A DNA stretch of 64,000 nucleotides from Ruminococcus flavefaciens ND2009 (lineage in GTDB: Bacteria; Bacillota; Clostridia; Oscillospirales; Ruminococcaceae): positions 635,754 through 699,753 of the forward strand of contig NZ_KK211346.1 of the NCBI RefSeq assembly GCF_000621785.1, given 5' to 3'. How positions within the stretch are numbered: position 1 is the first letter of the stretch; each line of letters begins with the position of its first letter. Under the pieces are notes generated by a model, which did not search any database, had not been told where the DNA came from, and saw nothing but the letters and a program-made list of their open reading frames with translations. Below, in pieces: positions 6,755 through 14,690 of the stretch. The position numbers were made by a program, and so were the translations under genes.

Positions 6755-8851
6755 TTATACATTGTAGATTATCTCGGAATAGCAAGGGATAGGCCACTTT
6801 GCGGAAGGCATATTCAGCTCTATCTCATCAGCTATGCTTCTCATTATATCCATTTCAGCCAGAACTACATCGTGGAAGAACTCAGCCTGCTTCTGGATAC
6901 CCTCAACAGCGTTTGCCTCGTTCACGCGCTGCTCAAGTCTCTCGATGGAATCATAGAAGCGGTCAGCAAGATCATTGAGCTTCTTGGCGATCTTCTCGTC
7001 AGTGTTGCAGGTAAAGCCGATCTGCTTCTTTGTTGCAATAGCATCACAGAGTGACTTAACGTGTTCCATTGTAGCGGGAAGAAGCTGTTTTCTTGCCATT
7101 TCGACCATTGTACGTGCTTCGATGCGGACTGTCTTGGAGTACTTCTCAAGATGGATCTCTTTTCTCGCTGTTACCTCGTTGAGGTTGTAGATCTCAAACT
7201 TGCGGAAGATACGAACATTCTTCTCGTCAGTGTAATGAGGCATACAGTCAACTGTGGAGGCATAGTTGGGAAGTCCTCTTCTCTCGGCTTCCTTTACCCA
7301 CTCGGGTGAATAGCCGTCGCCGTTGAAGATTATCCTTCTGTGCTCCTTTATAACGCTCTTGAGGAGCTTTCTTACCTCGGCGTCAAAGTTGTCCTTGCCC
7401 TTGAAGGGTTCCAGTATCTCGGTGAACTGGCTCAGCTCCTCACAGACGATAGTGTTGAGAAGCACGTTGGGACAAGCGATATTATCGGAAGAACCGACCA
7501 TTCTGAACTCAAAGCGGTTACCTGTGAAGGCAAAGGGTGATGTTCTGTTTCTGTCAGTGGAGTCTTTGGGGAATGAAGGAAGTGCGTCAACACCTATCTT
7601 GAAGGCTCTTGCCTCTGTCTTGTATACGGAATCGTCCTCGATAGCCTGTAATACAGCCTCAAGTTCTTCGCCCAGGAACATGGAAACGATAGCAGGAGGT
7701 GCCTCGTCAGCGCCGAGTCGGTGGTCGTTGCCTGCGGAAGCCGCAGAAAGTCTCATAAGATCGGCATACTCGTCAACGCCCTTGATAAGTGCGCAGAGTA
7801 TGGTAAGGAACTGGAGATTGTCCATAGGTGTATCGCCGGGGTCAAGAAGGTTCTGACCGTCATTTGTGGACATGGACCAGTTATTATGCTTTCCTGAGCC
7901 GTTTACGCCCTCGAAGGGCTTCTCGTGGAGGAGACAAACAAGTCCGTGCTTGAGAGCCACCTTCTCCATGACCTCCATAGCCAGCTCATTCTGGTCTGTA
8001 CCCAGATTTGAAGTAGTGAATATGGGAGCCATTTCGTGCTGTGCGGGAGCCACCTCGTTATGCTTGGTCTTTGAATATATGCCCAGCTTCCAGAGCTCCT
8101 CGTCAAGGTCTGCCATATAAGCAGCTATCCTCGGACGGAGATTTGCGAAGTACTGGTCGTCAAGATCCTGTCCCTTGGGAGGCTTCGCACCGAAAAGTGT
8201 TCTGCCCGTGAGGATAATATCCTCGCGCTGATCGTACATTTTCTTGTCGATAAGGAAATATTCCTGCTCGGCACCGACTGTGGAAGTAACTCTTGTAACT
8301 CTGTCGTTTCCGAAAAGCTTCAGGAAACGGACAGCAGTCTTGCTCAGTGCCTGCATTGAGCGGAGGAGAGGAGTTTTCTTGTCGAGAACTTCTCCTGTAT
8401 ATGAAACGAAAACTGTGGGGATATAGAGACTGCCTTCCTTTACGAAGCAGTATGAGGTAGGATCCCATGCAGTATATCCTCTTGCAGTGCTGGTCCTTCT
8501 GAGACCGCCTGACGGGAAGGAAGATGCGTCAGGCTCGCCCTTTACAAGAGCCTTGCCCGAAAACTCCATGATAGCCATGCCGTTGGGGGCGGGATTGATG
8601 AAGCAGTCATGCTTCTCGGCTGTAGAGCCTGTCATAGGCTGGAACCAGTGTGTGTAATGGGTAGCGCCTCGCTCTATCGCCCATTCCTTGATAGTATTGG
8701 CAACAACATCGGCTGTAGCCATATCAGCAAGAGGCTCGTTGTTCTGCATAGTCCTCTTGAGGGCTTTATAGACGTTTTTGGGGAGACGAGTCTTCATGAC
8801 CTCCTCATTGAACACGTTACAGGCAAATATCTCGGGAATATTAACTGACAT
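6755..8851 (-). CDS. glnN: Glutamine synthetase type III
   Basis: It joins ammonia and glutamate with ATP to form glutamine in the cytoplasm, the main route of ammonia assimilation. At 698 aa it has the length of GSIII (about 700) rather than GSI or GSII (350-470). The N-terminal block with THWFQPMTG and KHDCF, and the central GSGKHNNWSM and APAQHEMAP motifs, are diagnostic of GSIII (GlnN). GAGGAGG lies 6 bases before the ATG at 8851. It is transcribed alone from a consensus promoter with a small palindrome just upstream (see findings), and ends at a shared terminator. Confidence 0.95.
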   Translation of the reverse strand: MSVNIPEIFACNVFNEEVMKTRLPKNVYKALKRTMQNNEPLADMATADVVANTIKEWAIERGATHYTHWFQPMTGSTAEKHDCFINPAPNGMAIMEFSGKALVKGEPDASSFPSGGLRRTSTARGYTAWDPTSYCFVKEGSLYIPTVFVSYTGEVLDKKTPLLRSMQALSKTAVRFLKLFGNDRVTRVTSTVGAEQEYFLIDKKMYDQREDIILTGRTLFGAKPPKGQDLDDQYFANLRPRIAAYMADLDEELWKLGIYSKTKHNEVAPAQHEMAPIFTTSNLGTDQNELAMEVMEKVALKHGLVCLLHEKPFEGVNGSGKHNNWSMSTNDGQNLLDPGDTPMDNLQFLTILCALIKGVDEYADLMRLSAASAGNDHRLGADEAPPAIVSMFLGEELEAVLQAIEDDSVYKTEARAFKIGVDALPSFPKDSTDRNRTSPFAFTGNRFEFRMVGSSDNIACPNVLLNTIVCEELSQFTEILEPFKGKDNFDAEVRKLLKSVIKEHRRIIFNGDGYSPEWVKEAERRGLPNYASTVDCMPHYTDEKNVRIFRKFEIYNLNEVTARKEIHLEKYSKTVRIEARTMVEMARKQLLPATMEHVKSLCDAIATKKQIGFTCNTDEKIAKKLNDLADRFYDSIERLEQRVNEANAVEGIQKQAEFFHDVVLAEMDIMRSIADEIELNMPSAKWPIPCYSEIIYNV

Positions 8852-8908
8852 ATACTTTCCTCCTCAGAGCATTCTCACTCTATATACAATACTCCATTAT
8901 ATTTAGAA

Positions 8909-8937
8909 ATTATACCACTATTGCGTGGATTTGTCAA
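8909..8937 (-). promoter_or_regulatory. Promoter of glnN
   Basis: TTGACA (8937-8932), a 17-bp spacer and TATAAT (8914-8909) lie about 58 bp before the start codon. Confidence 0.85.
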
Positions 8938-8949
8938 TATCAGCAGCCC

Positions 8950-8962
8950 GTATGCTGCATAC
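8950..8962. promoter_or_regulatory. Palindrome GTATGC-T-GCATAC next to the glnN promoter
   Basis: A perfect 6+1+6 inverted repeat starts 13 bp upstream of the glnN -35 box. The position suits a regulator binding site, but no regulator is identified. Confidence 0.35.
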
Positions 8963-9040
8963 TTTTTATTGTTAGTACAAAATAAATATACCTCTTACAC
9001 AAAAACGGTATATTTTGACAATATAAGGCTCTATTATGGC

Positions 9041-9077
9041 AAAAAATTACTGCCGTTCCTGTTAAGAACGGCAGTAT
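9041..9077 (-). terminator. Terminator of the polysaccharide dehydratase gene
   Basis: On the minus strand TACTGCCGTTC pairs with GAACGGCAGTA around a 7-base loop, followed by ATTTTTT. Confidence 0.85.
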
Positions 9078-9112
9078 ATCCTGATCCCCTGAAAGGAATT
9101 CTATCGGACGAA

Positions 9113-11050
9113 TTATGCGGACTCGACCTCTGTCTCCATGGTTTCCTTCTTCAGCTCCTTGCTGTTGAACTTCTCTGGAGTTGTAAAGGTCGGGACCATT
9201 TTATGAAGCGCATCCACAGCGATCTTCTCGTTGTTTCTGAGAGCGGCATTCCTCAGAAGATCAAGGCGGAAGGCAAAGGTAGCCTCGTCTATCTCTATCT
9301 GCTTGCCGATGAATATGAGCTTGTTGGAAGTCTTCTGGAGTCCCTCCTCGTTCATAAGGAGCTCCTCCTTTATCTTCTCGCCGGGACGAAGTCCTGTAAA
9401 TCTTATCTCAACATCCTTGTAGGGCTCCTTGCCGTACATACGGATAAGGTTTTCAGCGAGAGTGACTATCTTTACAGGCTTGCCCATATCAAGAACGAAT
9501 ATCTCTCCGCCCTTTGCGATAGCAGCAGCCTCCATAACAAGGTTCACAGCCTCAGGTATGGTCATGAAGTACCTGATTATATCGGGATGTGTAACGGTAA
9601 CAGGTCTTCCCTGCTCGATCTGCTTCTTGAACAGCGGGATAACAGAACCATTTGAACCGAGAACATTGCCGAATCTGGTGGTAACAAACTCTGTTCTGCC
9701 CTCATGCTGCTGAGCGAGGTACTGGACTATCATCTCGCAGCAGCGCTTTGAAGCTCCCATGACATTGGTGGGATTTACAGCCTTATCAGTTGAGATCATA
9801 ACGAACTTTCCTACGTCATGATACTGTGCAAGAGTAGCTACATTGAAGGTGCCTATGATGTTGTTCTTTATGGCTTCCATAGGCGATACCTCCATCAGGG
9901 GAACGTGCTTATGAGCAGCGGCATGGAAGACAACATCAGGCTTGTAGGTGTCAAATATCTGATTCATACGGAAATAGTCCCTTACGGAAGCGATCAGGGT
10001 CACAAGCTTGAGCTCATCGCCGTACTCCATTTTCAACTCCTGCTCGATCTCGTAAGCATTATTCTCGTAAATATCAACTATGATTATCCTCTCGGGATCA
10101 TACTTTGCGATCTGGCGGACAAGCTCCGAACCGATACTTCCGCCGCCGCCTGTGACCATGCAGACCTTGCCGCTGATAAAGTTCCTTATATCAGCATTAT
10201 CGAAGGTAATGGGCTCGCGTCCGAGAAGATCCTCCACCCTGATATCGCGTATCTGGTGGATAATGGTCTTGTTCTTATCGTCAAAAACAAGATTGCCTAT
10301 AAAAGGCACCACCTTTACGGGCACCTTGGTGTCCGAACAGATGTCAAGAATACGCTTTCTCTCGTCATCAAGACATGAGGGGATCGCAAAGAGTATCTGC
10401 TCTATCCTGCGCTCACGCACAAATCTGTGTATTTCGTTGGTAGTGCCGACTATCTCCACGCCGTCTATATCGGTGCCGACCTTATCCCTGTTGTCGTCGA
10501 TTATACACACAGGATCGAATATAGTCACCTGCTTGTCCTCGGAATAGGGAGAATTCTGCGCATTATGTATCTCCTTGAGGATAGTCCTGCAAGCCTGTCC
10601 GCCGCCGATGATCATTGTACGCTTGCCGTTTACAGCCTTGGGCTTCACAAGGGTTATGAAAGCGCTCTTGAACAGGTATCTGAAAAGGCACACTCCCACA
10701 GTTATAACAGCGAGATGAACAAATGAGTAAAGAGGATAGAAGGTATTATCTATTATGTAAACTATAGACGCCGAAACGACTATACCTACTACCGCTCCGT
10801 AAATACAGGTGAGATAATCCCTGCTGTTGAAGTAACGCCACATCCTGCTGTAGGCGCCGGTGATAAGCAATCCGCCTGTGCAGCATATGGCACTGACTGC
10901 ACCGGAAATAATAAGCCTGGATTCATCAATATCCTTACCCCAGAAAGAAAGAATGAAATTGGCGATCAATGCTGCAATACATACGATAAATACATCAGCG
11001 ACTGCAAGAACGACCTTACGACATTTGAAGCTTCTGAACAAATCTTTCAT
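9113..11050 (-). CDS. Membrane-bound nucleotide-sugar 4,6-dehydratase (WbpM/FlaA1/CapD family)
   Basis: The 645-aa protein starts with four membrane helices (about residues 12-115), followed by a first Rossmann domain and then a catalytic SDR domain. The SDR part has the nucleotide site TGGGGSIGSEL and the STDKAVNPTNVMGASKR block containing the catalytic Lys of UDP-GlcNAc C6-dehydratases/C4-reductases. Members make UDP-4-keto-6-deoxy sugars, first step to bacillosamine, QuiNAc or FucNAc in capsule, O-glycan or glycoprotein synthesis. The ATG at 11050 is preceded by GGAGGG; an upstream in-frame ATG at 11092 lacks a site. It stands alone here, with no other glycan genes adjacent, so the downstream sugar is unknown. 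Confidence 0.88.
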   Translation of the reverse strand: MKDLFRSFKCRKVVLAVADVFIVCIAALIANFILSFWGKDIDESRLIISGAVSAICCTGGLLITGAYSRMWRYFNSRDYLTCIYGAVVGIVVSASIVYIIDNTFYPLYSFVHLAVITVGVCLFRYLFKSAFITLVKPKAVNGKRTMIIGGGQACRTILKEIHNAQNSPYSEDKQVTIFDPVCIIDDNRDKVGTDIDGVEIVGTTNEIHRFVRERRIEQILFAIPSCLDDERKRILDICSDTKVPVKVVPFIGNLVFDDKNKTIIHQIRDIRVEDLLGREPITFDNADIRNFISGKVCMVTGGGGSIGSELVRQIAKYDPERIIIVDIYENNAYEIEQELKMEYGDELKLVTLIASVRDYFRMNQIFDTYKPDVVFHAAAHKHVPLMEVSPMEAIKNNIIGTFNVATLAQYHDVGKFVMISTDKAVNPTNVMGASKRCCEMIVQYLAQQHEGRTEFVTTRFGNVLGSNGSVIPLFKKQIEQGRPVTVTHPDIIRYFMTIPEAVNLVMEAAAIAKGGEIFVLDMGKPVKIVTLAENLIRMYGKEPYKDVEIRFTGLRPGEKIKEELLMNEEGLQKTSNKLIFIGKQIEIDEATFAFRLDLLRNAALRNNEKIAVDALHKMVPTFTTPEKFNSKELKKETMETEVESA

Positions 11051-11424
11051 AACGTATTCCCTCCAATTGGTCACAGTAAAAGCAGTGACCATTCACTGTA
11101 CAAGATCATATTTGATTATATAAATAACACAAAATGTTTAATACAGTAAACCAATCTTTTTATAAATATATAAATCCCCATCTACGCTTATATAGTTTTA
11201 TTATACTTTTTGTTGCATGAAAAAGCAATACAAAAAAAGAAATCCATAAAAATCATTGTCGAATTTCGTCATAATAGCCAAAGAAAGCTTAATTAATCAG
11301 TTTCAGTCTAACATTTTTGTCTTTTCACATTTTTATCACAAGTAAAAAGCCATGTATTATATACTATTCGTATATACAATAAAAATATATTTGCATATCT
11401 TTTATGTGCTGTCAGTTTTAAGGT
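11051..11424. other. AT-rich intergenic region between dehydratase and nitroreductase genes
   Basis: About 370 bases hold no convincing gene. Near 11069-11090 is an imperfect inverted repeat (GGTCAC/GTGACC) in the dehydratase 5' leader. A TATAAT-like box appears on the minus strand near 11115, but its -35 is poor, so no promoter is called. The far end carries the palindrome at 11421-11436. Confidence 0.4.
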
Positions 11425-11436
11425 TCATATGAACCT
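11421..11436. repeat. 16-bp palindrome AGGTTCATATGAACCT over the nitroreductase stop codon
   Basis: The perfect palindrome includes the TGA stop of the nitroreductase gene. On the minus strand it is followed by only a short TTAAAA stretch, so it could be a weak terminator or mRNA-end hairpin. Confidence 0.35.
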
Positions 11437-11940
11437 AACGATCTCTTCAACGCTCTTGTATTCACTGTGCATAGGAAGCGGCTTTGCCTCCTTTGAAGGA
11501 TAGCCCATAGGCATTATCAGCACTGAACGCTCATTTTCCGGCAGTCCCAGTTCCTTCTCCAGCCTTGTATTGCTGAAATAATTCACCCAGCAGGTGCCTA
11601 TTCCAAGCTCCCAGGCTTGCAGCATAACGTGAGATGCTGCAATACTCACGTCCTGTTCGCCCGTGTGGACGCCCTCTTCAAGGGGATTTTTCCAGTCCTC
11701 GGTCTTATCATAGGTAAAGACGAGCACTGTTTTCGCACCGAATATACATCTGCTGATCTCTCCCAGCTTTTTAAGCTTTTCCTCACTTTGTACTACATAT
11801 ATCCTCTGTGGCTGATAATTGCAGCCCGTAGGCGCAAGAACTGCCGCTCTCAGCAATATCTTCATATGTTCATCAGTTACGGGTCTGTCCTCAAAGTTCC
11901 TGACAGAGTATCTCTCTGCCGATAGTCTGATAAAGTCCAT
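11425..11940 (-). CDS. Nitroreductase-family flavoprotein
   Basis: A 171-aa single-domain protein of the FMN-dependent nitroreductase family. The N-terminal RYSVRNFEDRPV motif and APTGCNYQPQR block bind FMN phosphate. The ELGIGTCWVNYF segment and GYPSKEAKPLP tail are also typical. Members reduce nitro compounds, quinones or flavins with NAD(P)H; the physiological substrate here is unknown. I use the ATG at 11940, since AAGGAG lies 9 bases upstream, while the in-frame ATG at 11949 abuts that site. It is transcribed alone. Confidence 0.85.
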   Translation of the reverse strand: MDFIRLSAERYSVRNFEDRPVTDEHMKILLRAAVLAPTGCNYQPQRIYVVQSEEKLKKLGEISRCIFGAKTVLVFTYDKTEDWKNPLEEGVHTGEQDVSIAASHVMLQAWELGIGTCWVNYFSNTRLEKELGLPENERSVLIMPMGYPSKEAKPLPMHSEYKSVEEIVRFI

Positions 11941-11962
11941 AAAAATCATCTCCTTGTGTCAT

Positions 11963-11991
11963 ATTATATCATCTGCGACTGTTTTTTTCAA
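11963..11991 (-). promoter_or_regulatory. Promoter of the nitroreductase gene
   Basis: TTGAAA (11991-11986), a 17-bp spacer and TATAAT (11968-11963) lie just upstream of the gene. Confidence 0.75.
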
Positions 11992-12064
11992 TATGAACAG
12001 CAATGGAACTTTATGGCAGACCAAATCAGTGACATTTGTCATTCAGAAAATGACGAATAACACC

Positions 12065-12093
12065 TTACCAAAATGCTGCGGAAATGTTATTAT
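12065..12093 (+). promoter_or_regulatory. Possible promoter of the 806-aa membrane protein
   Basis: TTACCA (12065-12070), a 17-bp spacer and TATTAT (12088-12093). Both boxes are imperfect, but the position is suitable. Confidence 0.45.
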
Positions 12094-12137
12094 ATAGTCA
12101 CAGTAAACCACATCAAGCTAAAGAAAGGATGATGGAT

Positions 12138-14558
12138 ATGTTGAAAATATATATTATTATCGCTCTGTTTATAATAATCCCCTTTGCTCTGCCGTTTATC
12201 ATAATCGCTATCGTCAGAGGAACAGGCAGGAATTCTTCATCGGGAGCTGCTGCTCCCCCTATGAGTCCTGTGAATATCCCGCCTATGTACACCAGACCCT
12301 ATCCTCAGCTAAGAGCGCAGGCATCGCCTCTGCCTCAGCCTGCTCCGAAGTATGCTCCTCAGGTCCCCAGAAAGAAACACGATATGACAGTGTCAAATGT
12401 TCTGTTCCTTATCGGTACTTTATTCGTTGTCCTCTCTGGTCTTGCCTTCGGTGTTGCACAGTGGGTGCATACCTCACATTCGGGCAGAGTCGCCATTATC
12501 GCTGCGGCTGCCGCAGTAACATTTATCCTTAGCGCTGTAATCAAAAAGTTTCTCAATCTCTCAGGAACTGCGGTATCATTCTATATTCTCGGAACCGGCT
12601 TTATGTCTACGGCTCTTCTTACAGCAGGCTATTACAGCCTCATGGGCGGCTGGTTCAGCTTCCACGGCGGCGGCACCTTCGCTCTTCTGGCAGTTTCTAC
12701 CGCTATGGCTGCTGCAATGATGTTCCTCGGCAATGGACTGTTCAGAAAGCTCCCGCTCTTCTACACTGCTCTTTCATGCACCGCTCTAACGATGCTCTTT
12801 ATCGCCTTCCAGGCAGGAAGCACCATTGAAGGCACTGCACTTGTTCTTATTATTCTTCAGGCTCTGGTAACTGCTGTTATTTACGGCTCCAATAGTTCAC
12901 GCAGCAGCAAATACGCTCTTCCATGCAGGCTCGTCGGCACAATCGCAGCTATTATCTACGGAGCTATCCCTTCAATGTATACGCTCTCAACTATCGCATA
13001 TCCCACAGCACAGGGATACTTCATTTTTGCAGTTATTATCGCTCAGCTCATATTCTATGGCTTTTATAAGAAAATCGACGGACTTATCTACGGTGAATCG
13101 GCTGTAAGCCTCCTGCTGGCACTTATGATCGCACTGGATGTTTACAATGAATACGGCAGAAGATACTGCTGTCTCTGCTTCTTCGGCGCTGCATTTCTCC
13201 TCTATATCATACACCGTTTTGTCCCTAAATTCAGGCACATCTTCACAGAGAGCTTCACATTCGGCGCTGCCGTGACAGGTTCTGTTATTTGTCTGGCAAA
13301 CGTTACGGAGTACGGATACATTCCCGAAATGCTTATTGCGATGCTTATGTCTGCTGTGATCGGAGCTTATGTTTTCAGCAAGAACAAGGGAATAAGCACA
13401 GCCGCAGGTATCACTGCTGTATTTCTCCCCTTGCTGATCTGCGGATCAGCTGCACGCATTGTCATCTCTGAAACAGGTCTGTCATCCATCTCAGCCAACA
13501 CAATATGCTGGTGCTTCCTCGCTTTTATATTCACTTCTTCGGCTTTCATTTTAAAGGAAGTTACCGGAAAGGACGCCAAGGGGATCGAAGCTGCACGCTA
13601 CACCGACCTTATTGCAGCAGGTGTGATACTTATCGCTGCTTCGGGCACCAACAGTCTCTATATTTTACCTGCCGCAGTTTGTCTTATCCACTTTGCTGTA
13701 TCCAACAGGATGCGCTGTAACTTCACAGCACTTATGCCCGCATTAGCTCTTATTATCATCGCATATAAGGCTGTTTCGGAATATTCATCGGACGAGATAA
13801 TAAAGCTTATCGTATTATCAGCCGTATTCCTTACTTATATGGGACTCTCAAGGCTCGTATATCCAAATGGAATACTCGTTAGCTCGGAAGAAAAAACTGC
13901 CGTTGATCCTCTGCTCTCCACAGGCTGGCTGGCTATCTTAATGATGAACGTTCCCTGCAGAAACTCCGCATTCTGTATGCTTATGGCTATGGCAATATAT
14001 TCAGCCTGCTTCATCAAGAAGAAAACTCCGGATCACGTTTCATCTATTCTGCTTTCTGTCACAACTGCACTTACCGCTGCCGCACTTATCACACGCCCCT
14101 TCCTTATCCCTGATTCGGCTGAGATCTCAAGCAAGATAACCATCGCCATAGTTGCACTCACAGGTCTTGCCTGCCGCTTTATCTGGCACAAGTACACAGA
14201 CGCCGCAAAGTATTCATCAAACGGCATATTCATCTTCTCATTTGCAGCTCTCCTCTTAGATGCTGTACACTTTGACAATGGTGCCAATACTATTTTTGTA
14301 ATGGCTGTAATGATATTTGTACTCATTATATCCATCATGTCCAGATCAAAGACCTGGTTCATCACTTCATCAGCTTGTCTGCTGACGATAACCGTATATG
14401 CTACAAGAGAATACCTCATGGCTCTCAACTGGTGGATATACCTCTTCATTGCAGGCATGATACTCATCGGTCTTGCCGCAGTCAACGAATACTGCAAGAA
14501 AAACAATGAAACCCTTCGTTCGTCCGTCGCAAAGAGATTCAGCGGCTGGACCTGGTGA
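12138..14558 (+). CDS. Large polytopic membrane protein of unknown function
   Basis: I do not recognise this 806-aa protein. It opens with one membrane helix (residues 2-25). Next comes a Pro/Ala/Ser-rich soluble linker (about 30-80), a basic stretch, and then around twenty hydrophobic segments to the C-terminus, ending in a short basic tail. The first hydrophobic block after the linker resembles the start of large DUF2157/DUF2339-like membrane proteins, but I cannot assign a family. The start at 12138 follows AAAGG with 9-base spacing; ATGs at 12129 and 12132 overlap that site. It has its own likely promoter and a strong terminator. The large size and absence of soluble domains argue for a transporter, flippase or sensor, but nothing specific is visible. 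Confidence 0.65.
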   Translation: MLKIYIIIALFIIIPFALPFIIIAIVRGTGRNSSSGAAAPPMSPVNIPPMYTRPYPQLRAQASPLPQPAPKYAPQVPRKKHDMTVSNVLFLIGTLFVVLSGLAFGVAQWVHTSHSGRVAIIAAAAAVTFILSAVIKKFLNLSGTAVSFYILGTGFMSTALLTAGYYSLMGGWFSFHGGGTFALLAVSTAMAAAMMFLGNGLFRKLPLFYTALSCTALTMLFIAFQAGSTIEGTALVLIILQALVTAVIYGSNSSRSSKYALPCRLVGTIAAIIYGAIPSMYTLSTIAYPTAQGYFIFAVIIAQLIFYGFYKKIDGLIYGESAVSLLLALMIALDVYNEYGRRYCCLCFFGAAFLLYIIHRFVPKFRHIFTESFTFGAAVTGSVICLANVTEYGYIPEMLIAMLMSAVIGAYVFSKNKGISTAAGITAVFLPLLICGSAARIVISETGLSSISANTICWCFLAFIFTSSAFILKEVTGKDAKGIEAARYTDLIAAGVILIAASGTNSLYILPAAVCLIHFAVSNRMRCNFTALMPALALIIIAYKAVSEYSSDEIIKLIVLSAVFLTYMGLSRLVYPNGILVSSEEKTAVDPLLSTGWLAILMMNVPCRNSAFCMLMAMAIYSACFIKKKTPDHVSSILLSVTTALTAAALITRPFLIPDSAEISSKITIAIVALTGLACRFIWHKYTDAAKYSSNGIFIFSFAALLLDAVHFDNGANTIFVMAVMIFVLIISIMSRSKTWFITSSACLLTITVYATREYLMALNWWIYLFIAGMILIGLAAVNEYCKKNNETLRSSVAKRFSGWTW

Positions 14559-14566
14559 TCCCTGTA

Positions 14567-14595
14567 ACGCTCCGCAGCCTGCGGAGCGTTTTTTC
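14567..14595 (+). terminator. Terminator of the large membrane protein gene
   Basis: AACGCTCCGCA and TGCGGAGCGTT pair around a tiny loop and are followed by TTTTTT. Confidence 0.9.
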
Positions 14596-14642
14596 TCAGC
14601 GCACCTCAAAGTATCACAAACGGGAACTTTAACTCCGCGCAC

Positions 14643-14671
14643 TTGCTATTATCATATATTTATGTTATAAT
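14643..14671 (+). promoter_or_regulatory. Promoter of the NarL-type two-component operon
   Basis: TTGCTA (14643-14648), a 17-bp spacer and TATAAT (14666-14671) lie about 20 bp before the start codon. Confidence 0.7.
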
Positions 14672-14690
14672 TCTTTTAAGGAGGTGTTAT

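Noticed and set aside
8941..8970. GCAGC/GCTGC hairpin with a T-rich tail on the plus strand
   Set aside because: No plus-strand gene lies upstream of it, and it overlaps the more regular GTATGC-T-GCATAC palindrome by the glnN promoter.
8921..9655. 244-aa plus-strand ORF
   Set aside because: It begins in the glnN promoter region and then runs antisense to the polysaccharide dehydratase gene.
14603..14635. AAAGT...ACTTT inverted repeat upstream of the NarL-type kinase
   Set aside because: The arms are only five bases and such repeats are expected by chance. I saw no second copy.
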